Of a DNA stretch of 64,000 nt, positions 1 to 13,100 are shown in pieces (position 1 is the first letter of the stretch; each line of letters starts with the position of its first letter). Position numbers and translations under genes: made by a program. The stretch comes from Schistocephalus solidus. Taxonomy: Eukaryota > Platyhelminthes > Cestoda > Diphyllobothriidea > Diphyllobothriidae. The stretch covers positions 62,001-126,000 of the forward strand of contig WEDG01000445.1 in the NCBI GenBank assembly GCA_017591395.1, given 5' to 3'. Under the pieces are notes generated by a model that worked only from the letters and a program-made list of their open reading frames with translations, had not been told where the DNA came from and ran no database searches.

Positions 1-2280
1 TTATTTCTTAATCACTGCCTTTTGTCTGAGAGCGAATTAATGACAAGAGAATTTCGGAAATTGCAATTATTTAGAAGCCCGCCCCACTGAACGAAAATAA
101 GATCAGAAAAATAAAAGTGAGATCGATATTCCGAGTAGGGATTAGCTGGGACGGCGTTACCTTCCAAACATATCTTCGGAGACAAATAATCTTGGACCGA
201 CATGCTTTCTCCACCTTTTCCTTTTACCCGTGCTTGTGACCGAAATGGGCAGCGCCGGGGGCCCAACATGTTTTGAAATGGCATCTGAAAAGACTGAAAT
301 TTGGCTACGAGTATGGATTTTAAACGTTTTTGAAATCACCAATGAGGACGAGCTTGCAACAGCATTTTCCAAAGACCAAGTCAACTAAGAAATTAACCCT
401 CAGTGTCGTTCATCTACGCAATTAAGAACATATATTTGCGAAGTACGTAGAAGACCAGTTAACAAGCATACGTGTGCTTTCGATAAATTCTCGTCGTTCC
501 AGCACCAAAGGCAAAACATGCGACCAATAATGTTTGCCTTTTACGTGTGAAGAGATGGAAGGGAATAACACACAGTGGGTAAGCAGCAGTAAGGGTTAGC
601 TGGAGAGATCAGACTAATAGGTTAAGACATAACGGTGGTAAAGTTGACGGACGTTTAGGCAATCACCAAAAACAGAAACCAATAAAGATGCACTTTTAAA
701 TGTGGTAAATCAGGCAAACACCATCAAGATTCTGTTAGAGATGATAAAGCTCACTTCACTACCTTCCTTAGACGCCTGTCTAAGCAAAGGACTTAACGTT
801 AACGTCCGAAGTAGCGTTTTTCACAAGAAAACCTGGTCTGAACAAAAAATACAAACTTCGGCAGTTTTGCAACCATCAAACAGAAAAGCAACCTAATCCG
901 TTATTTGGCAAAAAGGGCTAGAAAGTTTTGATGAGCAGGCAGTATCAACGAGGATATTAGGAAGATCCAAAACCCGCTTAGCAAGAACAGGTTTGCTCGT
1001 TAAGTTTTTACATCAAATCTTGCCATGAAACCAATATAACCAACCCCACATAGCGTAGATTCCATTTATCATGAAATGTCAACGTTAATTCAAAATTTAT
1101 TTTTAACTGGAGCAAATAAATTAAGGGGATTACCGTTTTTTCATACAGCCGTATCACAAGATATGTCAGTTACGGTAGGATGCCAGCTATTGTACAAACG
1201 TTTTTCTGACCGCCTGCAGAGGTTTTCTCCGGAAAAAAGGGCTACTTAAGAAGTTTTCATTTAAAAAGTGATTTTCGATATCCTTATGCATTTACATTTA
1301 TTTTATCAAAAAATTGTACAAAATTTTCTTTCTTGCACTCATTTACTTGCAATGAACACCTTCCTTAAAATATATACATAAAATGCGAAGCTTTCTGTTT
1401 TAAAAATATTTTTTATTGTGAGATTTTTTAACACCGTAAAATGTCAATTCCGAAACAAGGCATATGCGTCAATTTATTAATGTGGCCCATAATGTGTAAA
1501 AAATGATCCATATATATCATTTAATTTTACGAGAATTTTTTGATTTTTTCCTCATATGATAGAAAAATGTGCAATGTTTCCTTAAACACAATGAACACGG
1601 CATGTATATTGAAAATTAAATATTTGCGTGTAACGGCCGGTAGTGTTCAACAGTATTTAGCAATTGATTAACGTTTTTAAAATCGATAGATACCTATTTT
1701 TAAGTATAAAATAAAGGGAAAGTGTGTTTGTTACCAAAAAATTACAGAAAAGAATATTTTTGCGCATTTTCACGCAAAATATATTTTAAGACAGAAGGGC
1801 ATAGAAACCAATGAGCACAAAGTAGCCATTTTATTCCAAAGAACACTTTTCGCTGACGTTCAGAAAGAAGCTTGTTCAAAAGTTAGTATCCTACCGTGAC
1901 TGAAAAATCCTAGAATTGAGCTGGACGACAGTCAATACGACGATCAAACGTAACTTATTTTTTGTAATCAAAAAACTTTTCAGAATTTTGGTTGACATTT
2001 CATGGAAAGGAAATCTACTGTGCTATGGAAAAGTAAAAACATTTCCCTAAAGTAATTTTTAAAGGAGCTGCAACAAGTGAACTCCTGGAAAGAATCCTGC
2101 ACCAGACCGTTACATAAACTTTGTCTGCAGCACAAGTTGCGGTATTATTTTCAACCTAACCTGTTTAATACGAAGATAGGCGATAATGGGCTGCCAGCTC
2201 AGTTAATTTCTATGTTCATTTAATTATTTACTTCCTTCTGTAAAACAGGTTATATTGGGTGCACGAGTCGGTGCCTTTCT
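1..2280. other. AT-rich stretch, no gene seen
   Basis: Only short open frames without a recognisable motif are present. Homopolymeric A/T runs are frequent. It may be intergenic or intronic; nothing here can be supported as coding or RNA. Confidence 0.5.
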
Positions 2281-2461
2281 GTCAATTCAACCATCGTGTT
2301 CGATGAGGTCAACCGTATGCTCGACAGGGAGGGTGACTCGCGCTGGATTGTAGTGAGAATAAACTTGCACTGCATCTAACTCACGTTCTGTTCCACTCAA
2401 CCACCTGGATCCGGTGTCAAGACAGATTCACGAAGACCGAAGACGGAAGAGGGGTGTAGGG
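2281..2461 (-). repeat. LINE 3' UTR fragment, inverted
   Basis: This block matches, with substitutions, the 3' UTR end of the zinc-finger LINE: the same run of sequence (a GAGGT-CAACCGTATGCTC segment, then a GA-rich block reading GAAGACCGAAGACGG) is seen at 14331-14500 and, reversed, at 35150-35330. It lies on the minus strand and directly abuts a plus-strand LINE 5' UTR at about 2462, so the two ends of the same family meet back to back. Boundaries are approximate. Confidence 0.6.
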
Positions 2462-2689
2462 GGTACAAGCTGGGGGGGCACCACATGGGAAGCATGAAGT
2501 CACTCCGTTTGTGTCGCGCAGATGGTGAATGCTCCTGTGGACGCCTTTTACCTAGTACCAAAATATCACTTGTGGCTCCTCTAAGCTGGGCTGCTACCAG
2601 CAGCCACACCCCGGGCAACCGTCATGACCAGCGGGCTACATCAGGGGATGGTCTCCCGTGTTGTGTGTGTCTCCACACCCGGTAGGCCA

Positions 2690-2870
2690 GCTCCATCTCT
2701 TCCTGCCACCCCTCCCTTCCTTCTCGCCCTCCCCCATGCTCTTCTTTACAGACGACACCATTCCTCCCACTCCCATCCTTTCTCTTCCCTCTTCCCTCTT
2801 CTTTTTTCCCTTCTTCTCTCCTCCTCTCTTCCCTCCTCCCTCTCCCCTCACCCATCCTTCTTCCCCACGG
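2690..2870 (+). repeat. Pyrimidine-only tract inside LINE 5' UTR
   Basis: About 180 bases are almost purely C and T on the plus strand (CCCTCC, TTCTCTCC and similar units). At the matching place in copy 2 (about 30290-30330) there is only a short CT-rich stretch, so the tract appears to have expanded in this copy. The 'proteins' rich in Ser/Pro/Leu or Arg/Glu/Lys read from it on either strand are low-complexity artefacts. Confidence 0.7.
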
Positions 2871-3109
2871 TTGAAAAAGTCATCTGCCAAGGGCGACAGC
2901 AATCACGCAGGTGGCCCAGGCGAATCTATCGTTCTCTGAATAACCCATATTGTGACCCAAAGTGGAGTTCGTTAGCCACCTGGGACGATTAAGCAGCCAT
3001 ATTTAGGAACAGCACTGCTACCGGGTGATGGGGCTAAAAAATGGTCATTGTCCGATGACAACTTAGCCCACTCACTCTAGCAGCCTGAATTGTTCGATCC
3101 ATTTTAGGC

Positions 3110-4320
3110 AATCTGAGGAGCTTCCGACCGAAATGGAGAACGGCACTAGTCACTCGGAAACTGGCCCGATACAAAGTGGACATTGCTGCCCCCAGCGAGA
3201 CCCGATTTTCTGAACAGGGTCAGCTGGAGTAGGTGGGTGCCGGCTACACCTTTTTCGGGTGCAGCCGCCTAAAGGCAGAGCGACGCGACACTGATGTGAC
3301 CTTTGCCACCCGGAACGATATCTTGGGACGACTGCCCTATCCGCCGAAAAGCATCAATGATCGCCTGATGAAAATAAACTTGCTTCTTCGGAGAAACAAG
3401 TTCACCACCACCATCAGCGCACACGCCCCCCCAATGACGAGCTCTGACGAGGCAAAGAACAAATTATAACTAGAATTGCACGCCCTACTGGCGACTGTGC
3501 CGAAGGTGGAGAATTAAATTGTCCTTGGAAACTTTAACGCCTGCGTCGGGACAGCCCTTGCCACGTGGAGATGGATGCTGGGCCCAAATTGTCTCACGGG
3601 CTTCAACGACCACGATCTTCTCCTCCTACGAACCTGCGCGGAGCACCGCCTGATCCTGACCAACATTTTCTTCGGACTCGATTCGACAGTAGGTGACCTG
3701 GATGCACTCCCGTTCAAGACACTGGTACTTGCTGGATTATGTCCTCTTCCGGAGGCGTTACCAAGAAGACGTGTTGGTAACAAAGGTGATCCCCGATGCC
3801 GTCGGATGGACGGATCACCGCCTCGTCATCTTCAAGATGAGACCTGGTCTTCAGCTATGCAAGAAACCCCTAAAGTAAGTGACCACCAGGTTAGTTGAAT
3901 GCGCCTACTCACCATCTCCATTTACAAAACGAGCTGGCCAAACGACTAGCCAACCTCCCATTCGCCGATGAGGACACCTCCATGGAGAACCACTGATCCT
4001 TACTGAGCAACACGGTCAAATCCACCACCCTGGATGTCCTCGGCCGTGCACGCTGTCAACACCGGGACTAGTTAGATGACAATAACAGACCCAGCGACAG
4101 TCTGCTCGCTGAGAAGAACCGGTTGCACAAAGTCTACGTCAACCACTCTACCGCTGCAAACAATATAACCTTCCATTGAAGTCACCCCATGAAAAGCAAC
4201 GACGGCAGGGGATACATGACGCCTGGATGGCCCGCAAGACTGAGGAGATCCAAGGGTACGTGGACAACAACGAATGGAAGAACTTCTTCGTCACCATAAA
4301 GACTGTCTATGGACCTCTCG
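3110..4320 (+). pseudogene. Degenerate LINE AP-endonuclease region
   Basis: Fragments in several frames match the endonuclease of copies 1 and 2. They include ETRFSEQGQLE, then a region around RNDILGRLPYPPKSINDRLM (about 3310-3370), a GNFNA motif in place of the catalytic GDFNA motif (about 3525-3545), and [12 protein letters not shown] near 3800-3830, the SDH-like active-site segment. Downstream fragments of the linker (AEKNRLHK-like, AEEIQGYVDN-like) reach 4320. Stops such as that after GQLE and several frameshifts make it a pseudogene. The Asp-to-Asn change in GDFNA would by itself hit an active-site residue of the APE-type nuclease fold. Confidence 0.75.
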
Positions 4321-4740
4321 TAACAAATTAAAATCAACCCAATCTTATATATTCCTTCTGAATTATTATTTATTTTTCTTGGAATTTCATTTTTATATGA
4401 TTCACACAATTAGCTTAAATACGTGTCAGATAAAGAGCTCCTAAAATTTACCCTCAATTACACTTAGAACATCGACTGAAATTTAGGTTACCGAATAAAT
4501 ATGCTGGCATGTTAGATTTTGATAATACGTGTTGGGATAGCTTGTATCAGTGGAAAAGTTAGACACCAATATATAAAGAACTGCACTGTACGGATAAAAA
4601 GGGATAGGTTTTCGTATAAAATTTATTGACAAAACAACATTAATTCTTTCAAAGCCAAGGTGGATTTTGTTAAACTGATTAAATATGTTTAAAGAAGATA
4701 GCAGTGGTGTTTGACTAAGTCAGTAAGTCTAAACGAGTTT

Positions 4741-4949
4741 ACTTCAAGAAATTTGTTACAGCAAATACACAAAAATATTGCATGAAATATACAAAGCCAC
4801 ATGTGAATGTTGAATCATTTGCTTTCTATAAATTCTGTTCACAATTTTAAAGAGCACAATCGATGCTCAACAAGAAATTTAAAAAAACAGATCAGGAACT
4901 AAAAGGATAACATAGACTGCAAACACATCCGTAAATTCCTTAAAAATGT
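4741..4949. repeat. Direct repeat A, copy 1
   Basis: 209 bp, nearly identical to 5850-6058. It starts ACTTCAAGAA and ends CTTAAAAATGT. Only a handful of substitutions separate the two copies, so the duplication is recent. No coding potential is evident. Confidence 0.9.
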
Positions 4950-5664
4950 ACAAAATTCATTTAGCTCTACGGTTAAAAACTCGGCCTTCTCGAAATTCGA
5001 ACCCACGACAGCAATGGCTTTTCAGAAAACGCAATTCCCTTACCCCTGGAGCCGTAAGTTCAATCGAGCTCGAGTCATGTCACTAAAATCCCTACCCAAC
5101 CTTACGAATACGCCATGTAGTGCTCTGGTGAATTCAAACCTGCTTGCTTAGGCAATTCTACTTAGGCAGTCAGCTTAATGTATCAGATTAGCAGATTACC
5201 GGACGTTTAGGGCCTCAGTCGTCGTAGCTGACTTAAATATGATGATTTTAGTGATTGTACAATGCAGGACAAAAGGTGCCTGTGTACGATAAGGAGACCC
5301 CACAGAAATATAAACTGTTTTACTGATCAGCAAAAAAATTTTAGCTTTACACCAATAACGAATTTGAATAAGTAGTTTAAGTTTGGTGCGAATGCGATTT
5401 CGTAAATCACGGCTTCTATCCTCTGTGGATACATAAAATTAAAGGTGACAAAAGTACTTCTGGGTAGCGGTATTCATGTGTCTTTGTTTCAGTTTCTCAG
5501 GCCACAGTTCTTTCAATAGATCAGCGCTGATAAAATTAAACGCTAGCTTTAAATTCGATGCAGATATCGAGACAACGTTCGTACTTTGTATTCTAACTTA
5601 ACTATTAGCGCTGGACCTTAGCGTAGGCCTCTGCGCAGGATGGAAGTGTTTGAGTATGAATTTC

Positions 5665-5852
5665 GGTTGTCTTGTTTTTTTTTTCCAAAGGATTTGGTTT
5701 GGCTGCTTTCTGGTAAATATGAAACGCAATATTGTGAGTTTTCAACAAACTATGGCGTCTGACTACTGGGAGACGAAGAGAACGAGCCTACCTGCCATGG
5801 TTTCCTGACTGTCTGGCATTAAAAAACGTATTGATATAAAAACGCTTTTACT
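5665..5852. repeat. Direct repeat B, copy 1
   Basis: 188 bp, nearly identical to 6975-7159 (landmarks GGTTGTCTTG at the start, GGCGTCTGACTACTGGGAG inside, AACGCTTTTACT at the end). It runs straight into repeat A copy 2 through the shared bases TTTTACT. No coding potential is seen. Confidence 0.9.
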
Positions 5853-6058
5853 TCAAGAAGTTTGTTACAGCAAATACACAAAAATATTGCATGAAATATA
5901 CAAAGCCACATGTGAACGTTGAATCATTTGCTTTCTATAAATTCTGTTTACAATTTTGAAGAGCACAATCGATGCTTAACAAGAAATTTAAAAATACAGA
6001 TCAGGAACTAAAAGGATAAAATAGACTGCAACCACATCCGTAAATTCCTTAAAAATGT
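5850..6058. repeat. Direct repeat A, copy 2
   Basis: Second copy of the 209-bp repeat A, in the same orientation as 4741-4949 and offset by 1109 bp. Sequence beyond it (from 6059) does not match the sequence beyond copy 1, so the copies share only this block. Confidence 0.9.
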
Positions 6059-6974
6059 CAGACGGTAAGGTTACAATGAAGGAAAGATAAGGAATTTAAA
6101 ATTGAAAGAACACAAATGATATTTAAATGTTAATAAAATTTAAAAATGTAGCTTTTTCCTCAAAAGGTGAATAAATAACAGTAATAAAAATAAATGTCAC
6201 CATACAACAAGAGTCACGACAATTTACAATCAATGAAGTGTTTTTTTGACATTACATGTAATCAGTCAGGACAGAATAGTAGTATTATTTTTGAGTTCGA
6301 GATGATATTTGCTGGTCTATTGAAATAAAATATATTGCATCTTAGCCACATTAAGTTCTTCATGAAAAAGAAATGAGGTAACTCGAAATTGAAGGCATAT
6401 TTATCATAAAGGACAATATCTCAGTTTAATTTATAATTTATTTGTAATGGAGACATGTGCTTTCGGTAACTTTAAAATCTTTCACCAAGTTTCTTCCTTT
6501 ACATTTATTTATGTGTTTAGTAATAAAACGTTTTTTTTCATTGTCCTTGGTAATCAACTACCTATACTGTTTTCGTAAGATTAAAGTAATTTTGAGACCC
6601 TCTTCATTTATATTAGTTTTTATTCTCGTAAATGTTTATATACGCAGTTTCATATTTATTGAGTTTTTTTCTGAATTTATCAACTCAAATTTGTTTCATC
6701 TTTCACATACGGAAAATTTAGGCCCCTTTATTTGAATTTTTTATGTAAAGGAAATTATTCAACCCATACATAACTGATGGATTTATAAATATAACGCTGT
6801 TGTTTTGATAAAGTTTATTGATACCTATTATTATAATTAAACAGCAAAATATCAGCAAAACATGGCATGGGGTATCTAAGTAGTACCTGTGGTAACTGCA
6901 TGGTAAATCAGACAAAAAGAATATATCTTTTTAATCGAAAAATATGCAAAAACAAGATAACAGGGTTTAATACT

Positions 6975-7159
6975 GGTTGTCTTGTTTTTTTTTCCAAAGG
7001 ATTTGGTTTGGCTGCTTTCTGGTAAATATGAAACGCAATGTTGTGAGCTTTCAACAGACTATGGCGTCTGACTACTGGGAGACGAAGAGAACGAGCCTAC
7101 CTGCCATGGTTTCCTGACTGTCTGGCATTAAATCGTATTGATATAAAAACGCTTTTACT
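6975..7159. repeat. Direct repeat B, copy 2
   Basis: Second copy of repeat B in the same orientation as 5665-5852. The two B copies bracket about 1.1 kb that contains repeat A copy 2, so 5665-7159 has the outline of a small element with terminal direct repeats. No target duplication or open frame supports a family assignment. Confidence 0.9.
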
Positions 7160-10100
7160 ACAGCTGGTTAGAATTAGCTTAAAACATTGTTCAGTTCATT
7201 TTAAATGCGAGCCATACCCTCCGTTGTGTACGTACTAGCTCAATGTAGTCTTTATGCATTAAAGTACAGGAGTGAACACGCAGGGCAAAAGACGACTTAA
7301 ACGCAACACTTTAGTTTGAAAACCGCATCAGAGGTTCTAGCGCCAGCATTTGGTGCTGGTTAGTTTTTTGTGAAGAGCTAGAAAACAGAGTCCCCAGAAC
7401 ATAGCGGTGTAAATACCTCTGGTCCAAAGTGCACCATAAATGGACGATGGTTTGAATTTTCTTAGAGAAATCTTCCGAGACCTGTTCTCATTCACTTTGG
7501 TTTACATTAAGACAATAGCACTGTAGTCCGTATGATTTTTGTCCCCTAATTGGATCCAGACGACCAGGGTAGACAAACATTCAAAGCACTCAAATAACGA
7601 AGAGGTAGCTTTAAATAAATGCCAGCTTCCCTCTGCATCCTTGAAGTCATAATGAAGCGTTTTTGCACCCTCACAGAGACTGGTGCAGAAGGCTGGGAAA
7701 TATTACAGACCTTGGGCCTTCTGCTACTTTTGCTGCACTCTGCTGCTGTTTCATTGAAGAGCTAAGCCTAAGTGTTTTGCCTCAGCAGATTGCATACGAT
7801 CCACTGGTTTAAAACACAGCCAAAGCATGCTTAAATATTAAGACGGTTTTATCCAAGATAAACCATGACAAACGATCAGTACAGATAATGTTGCCCCAGC
7901 CCCCTCACAATGATAGTCCAGACTTTTTGATTATCAAAACATTGCAAACCCTAAGCACCTGGACAGTAAAACTTGAGATACCTGAATTAGACGAAAGCTT
8001 AAGACAGACGAAGAACAGGAGGAGAAGATGCCACCGTCGGAACAGGACGTGTATTGCCCTGACGATTCGGATTATCACTCGATCTAATCAGAAGAGACAA
8101 TGGCAAATGAGAGCGCTAGAAGCAGAAGGTGCGCCGTTCGTAGCAAGCAGTGGCCACATGAATCTTATTTTTAGCAGCTCTCGCCATCACCGCTTGATGG
8201 TGTGCTGGTGTGGCCAGTTGCGTCCGAGTCGTTAAGGGCCATGGTTCCATCATTTATGTTAGCTGTTGGCGTGATAACAATCCAGCAAGTTGGCCCACTG
8301 TTATTGATGGCATTTATTGCCCAAGCTCTCCCCATGTAAGAAGTTCTCCTGCCCAGGAAATGCCTCAGCGCAGAATAGGGGCACGGGAGGTCCCTGCGTT
8401 TTTTGGTGGAATGAGGACCTGAGAAGTACGGCTCTAACAGCTCGTGGCTCAGGTGCTTAACACCTCTTACAAGGATTTTGGCCTCATGAAATCTGTAAAA
8501 TATGGCCGGGTCCCGACATGGGGGCTGCGACATGGTGAAAACTTAAGGTCTGTTTAGCTGACTGAAAAACAATAAATGCAAACCACATCAGCCTAGATGG
8601 GTGAACAGGAGCCCGCTGACTACCAACCCAGGTCGTCAATTAATTTTAGTGTTCCGTTTGTAATTCGACTGGCGATGGAGACCAACGCAGAGTATTATTT
8701 AGCATTTACGAAACCCCGTAACATGATCACGCAAACCTTAAATGTTTCAGTTTAATTTTAAGACGCATAAGAACTGTGTATTGTACTATGATTAATACAG
8801 TTATACTACAGAAAACAATGGAAATAAAGCTTGCTGTTATTTTGAAATAAAATAATTTTGGCGATATATCACTGACTATGGTCATCCTCAATATTGATTA
8901 TTTAAAAAGCAAAGACTAGAATACGGAACTTGAAAATATGCAGGGTTTTCTTGGCAAGTTATGGCAAACGTTAAACACAGAGTGTTTTTATTTTTGAGGT
9001 ACCCGCATTAACAAGTTAATAATTTTATGAAAAACAGGAATAAAAAAATGAAGGTATCAGACTGTTTTCAGCGTAGATCAAAAAGCTTGAAACTAAAAAA
9101 TGAATATAAGCAGACAGCATGGTGAGCCAAATCCTTTACAGCTGCAATACACCGCATTAAAAAATGGGCAAGCCACAAGTTTAAGACTATTATCTACTAC
9201 CTACGCGATCAGTATGGCTACTAATTCAACATTTGTAATTTTCAAATACGTTCAGTGACATTGTTAATGAAATCTGGCCAAATTGGAAAAACTTAGTTTG
9301 GATTCTGCGTTTCTCAGAAACAAATGTATTCAAAAGCAAATATGAATATCATTTTAGTAATGTGGGTTCTCTGACTGTACGTCAAATAAATAAATTTTAT
9401 TGCTTTGCAAGTTGAGCAATCATTTCGGCTCCGAAAACGGGCAGAAGCATTGGAACGATGCGGAGGCTAGGATCAATGCACGACAGGCGAAAGTAGAGCT
9501 ACACACGCACACACGCAAAACTGTCTACAAAGTGTGGCATAGTGACACGATTGGGTGTGGATTCACCTTCGCTATCTCCTGTCTCCAGTCTTTTTGACTA
9601 ATGTCCACGAAGGAGTGCCGTAGATGCTTCACAATGTTGCCGTCATTAAACTTTTAAACAAGCGCAGGACTCCGTTCCTCCAAGCACGACAGTGTGGCGC
9701 ACATGGTGTTCGTCGTCTTTGTCATCCGAAAGGACGGTTAATCTGTCGAGTAACCAACGTTGTATCTTTTTAAAGCATTAAGCAATAAATGTGCAAAAAC
9801 AGATTATTAAAATAATTTTAAATATATTGACATCCAAAGAAAAATAAGAGGCATGAACTTACCACATCTTATAAAGTTCGATAAATTTTTAGTTAAACAT
9901 AAATAAATCCACACGTTTACTAGTCAATTTTGCATCTATAAATGAGAATGAACTATCTTGAACACGCATTATGACCTGATTTAAATATCAGCAGAGAAAA
10001 TCTGACAATAAATTTTGATGCAATTTGATATTAAGGAGTAACTGCACAGTAGACGTTTGTGGTTTATTTCTGAACAATCTGAGTAAACCTATCGTTAATG

Positions 10101-13100
10101 TGCAAACAAATATTAAGGGCGCACCCACTTTCGACTAACGCAAGCTAGCAAAAGATTATCCACGGAAACGCTTTCAAAAAACTGGAAATTGAACAATACG
10201 ATATATGGTTGTTCAGCGTATGCTTTTTAAAATGGATTTAAGGATTTTGGATTGGGGTTAAACCACCTACTTCGGCGAAGAGTTTATTACCCTACAACAT
10301 ATCAGCTAGTTGATTAATTGAAGAAAGGGAATTGTTAAACGAAACGCTTTTAACTGAGATAACGCTATTACTCACCCATGCTAACCAGCATAAACGGATA
10401 ACACTTGTGGCTTCAAAATTTACGTGAGATAATAGTTTAATGGAAGCATCCGAAACTAAGCATAGGTTAAAGTTTTTGGTGTTGGAAAGTTTGCCCTATC
10501 TTAAAAGTTATTCCTATATTAAAAAAACAAACAAATGTTAAAAATATTTCACAAGACTGCAATACTAAGTAAAAGGGGAACAATAAAGTAAAATATATTG
10601 ATATTAAGGCATGTCGTTACCTACAAAAATACAAAAAAATGTTTTAGACGCAAGTTGGAAGACTTAGGTTATAAGCATTTCATCACCAAATTATTTAAAA
10701 ATGCAAAACACATAAGATTTGGGGGATTGTTCAAAAAGCACACGTTGCAATTCCCTTAAAAACAGGAAGTTTCTACGAACTCTATATGCAGATTTTGCTA
10801 TGGAATCGCACCGTGGCCTTTCGAATGAAATATGAGATTCTTTTTAAAAATCAGATATCTTAGATTAGCTTTTAAGGTGAAATATTTTTTTATCTATAGA
10901 GGCGCGTTAGCAAGTTGACCTGCGCATAATCCGATTACCCTTATTTTCTGCGGTTCCTACTTTTACTCTGAAATTGCACCTTTCTTCTGTGTACGCTCCG
11001 TATTTGAGGCATGCGCTTCAACTGAAATTTCCTCCTAAATACATAAAAGATTGTGCTACGTTTTCTTTTGAATAATTTGCCTAGATAACGATCATTTACG
11101 AACATTCTTCTATTATTTTGTGTTATAATTTAAAAATCAGCAAAATCTCGTTTTTGATAATGCCCGTTTAAAATTAAAGAAACATAGAAGTAGAGATTAT
11201 TTTCAATCAAACTGACACAGAAACGTTTAGAGAACTCTATGAACGCCAACAATTTTATTGCATGTTTTTTGCAGATGGCAATTAACGAGACAAAAATTGC
11301 AGCCGACTTCTTGAAATGATATTGGTTTGAGGATCTTGAGATGGTAATGCTTTACTGGAATTTATTTTTCCTTCTATAAGCAGAATGTAGGAATTGAATG
11401 CTATGCAAGTAAGCAGAAAGCCTAAGTGAACAAAAGTTATATAAAACACGATTTTACGGTTCTATTTAAAATAACGAACGATTTTTTTAAAAAAATGTCC
11501 AACGCACATGTGATATTTTTCTGATATGAATGACAGTGAGGAAAAACTCAAAATTAAGTTCGTTTACGATGCATGTAGCAAATAATAACCTACTTATTCC
11601 TAAAAACGATCTAATTTATAAATGAATAATTACCTCAGGTTACAACAAGGTATGTATCACGACCGGAAACAGGGTTTTGAATGATTGAAATCTTCCGGAT
11701 GACCTCTGAATCTCCGCCAGATGCACTGCGTACGGAGTGTAGTGGATACGCCTTAAAGTTGAGCTTAAAGCCTAAGCTTTCTGTCGCGCGATTGGCAGAT
11801 GTTTTAGTCTAGGCGTTTAGTTTGCCTAAATCTTATGACTGCTTATGTCCACGACGTTCTTTTATAAGAGGATGCAATTTTCCCATTGACCGATATTTAA
11901 TTTAATAGACAGTCAGACATTCAAAGAATACACTCCAGACGTATACTTTGTCTGACCGTGGTTTATCTTTGTTCACGTTAATAAACTGTCATTTACAAAT
12001 TAATTATTTTAAAAACAAAATGATTCCGAATATGATAATCAAGATAACCTTAAAAAAATAGCCAACATTCACACAAGCATTTATTGAACGAGCATAAAAA
12101 CCGGTAATCTTGTTATCAATTTATGCTTGAGGTAAATAGTGGTGCTAATGAAAAAGAGAAGTTGCATATCAAATAGAAAAGGGGAAAATATAAGTTTTGG
12201 TTTATCTTAATTGAATGGCATTTATCTTGACATAATGCACAATCAGCATCCCTGTTTAAAAATACCATTGCATTACTGTGCAATCTACCCTCATTTATCT
12301 GTTCTGATTAAATCGAATGCTTTATTTATGTGATTCCTTTGGCAAATCATTGTTATATTAAAAGGGTTAAGCTACATAATTTAAGTATGACAATGTCTGA
12401 ACGATAAAATATTTTCGCACAGACTCCTCATGCTAACAACAGAAAGGACAGAAGTTGGAAACAGAGGACCATAAAAAGATAACACATTGAACTGTTAATC
12501 ATAATTAATAACAAGATAAGTATTTCAGACAATAAAATGACAAAATTAATTCAGCAACATATGCCAATGTTGCAAAACAGCAGTTTTTACGATAATTTAT
12601 CTCGTGGGCGGACAAACTCCCTTGAATTGGAGCGCTACAAAAACAATCACCTGCAAATACGACAAACGGCGCAATGCGAAGAAGGATATTGAACAATTCA
12701 GTTAAAGTAAATTCTAGGTGAGGATAAAAATTACTAATAAAATTTACTTTTGCCAATTTAATGTCTTCAAAAACCCCTGAGGAAGAGTCATCATTTCATC
12801 GCAGGCTATGTGCTCTTACAAACCTTTCGAGCCCAAAACGTATAACCTGGACAGAAATCCTATTCGAATATTTGGTTACAACATTATATTGCCGTAACTG
12901 AACTTTTATCTACATGACAGCGAACACTGCAACATAACTGTAGCTGATGCATTATATCCCGTAATATTTCCGAATCTTCTACAAGCACGAAGTCATTCTT
13001 GGAATTAATTTTACGGCTTTGACAACAGAAACGTAAAGTCTGTCTGCTATGTGAACATTGGTGTTTAATTTTTGCTTTCATGCTATCAGTTCTATAAAAA

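Larger units (their letters stand above)
2462..4325 (+). mobile_element. Zinc-finger LINE, 5' part only (copy 3)
   Basis: The segment starts with the 5' UTR also seen at 30050-30640 (shared landmarks GGTACxAG, GCACCACA, AATGCTCCTGTGG, CCCCGGGCAACCGTCA). It runs through the endonuclease region and stops abruptly near 4325, just after the linker between endonuclease and reverse transcriptase. It is therefore 3'-truncated, the reverse of usual LINE truncation, which suggests rearrangement after insertion. The reading frame has many stops and indels, and this is the most decayed of the three copies. It cannot be active. Confidence 0.75.

Noticed and set aside
2622..2939. Overlapping Arg/Glu-rich and Ser/Pro-rich open frames on both strands.
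   Set aside because: They are translations of a pyrimidine tract.
4961..5004. tRNA-like A box (TAGCTCTACGGTTA) and B box (AATTCGAACCC).
   Set aside because: The boxes are about 12 nt closer than in a tRNA, and no acceptor or anticodon arms pair.
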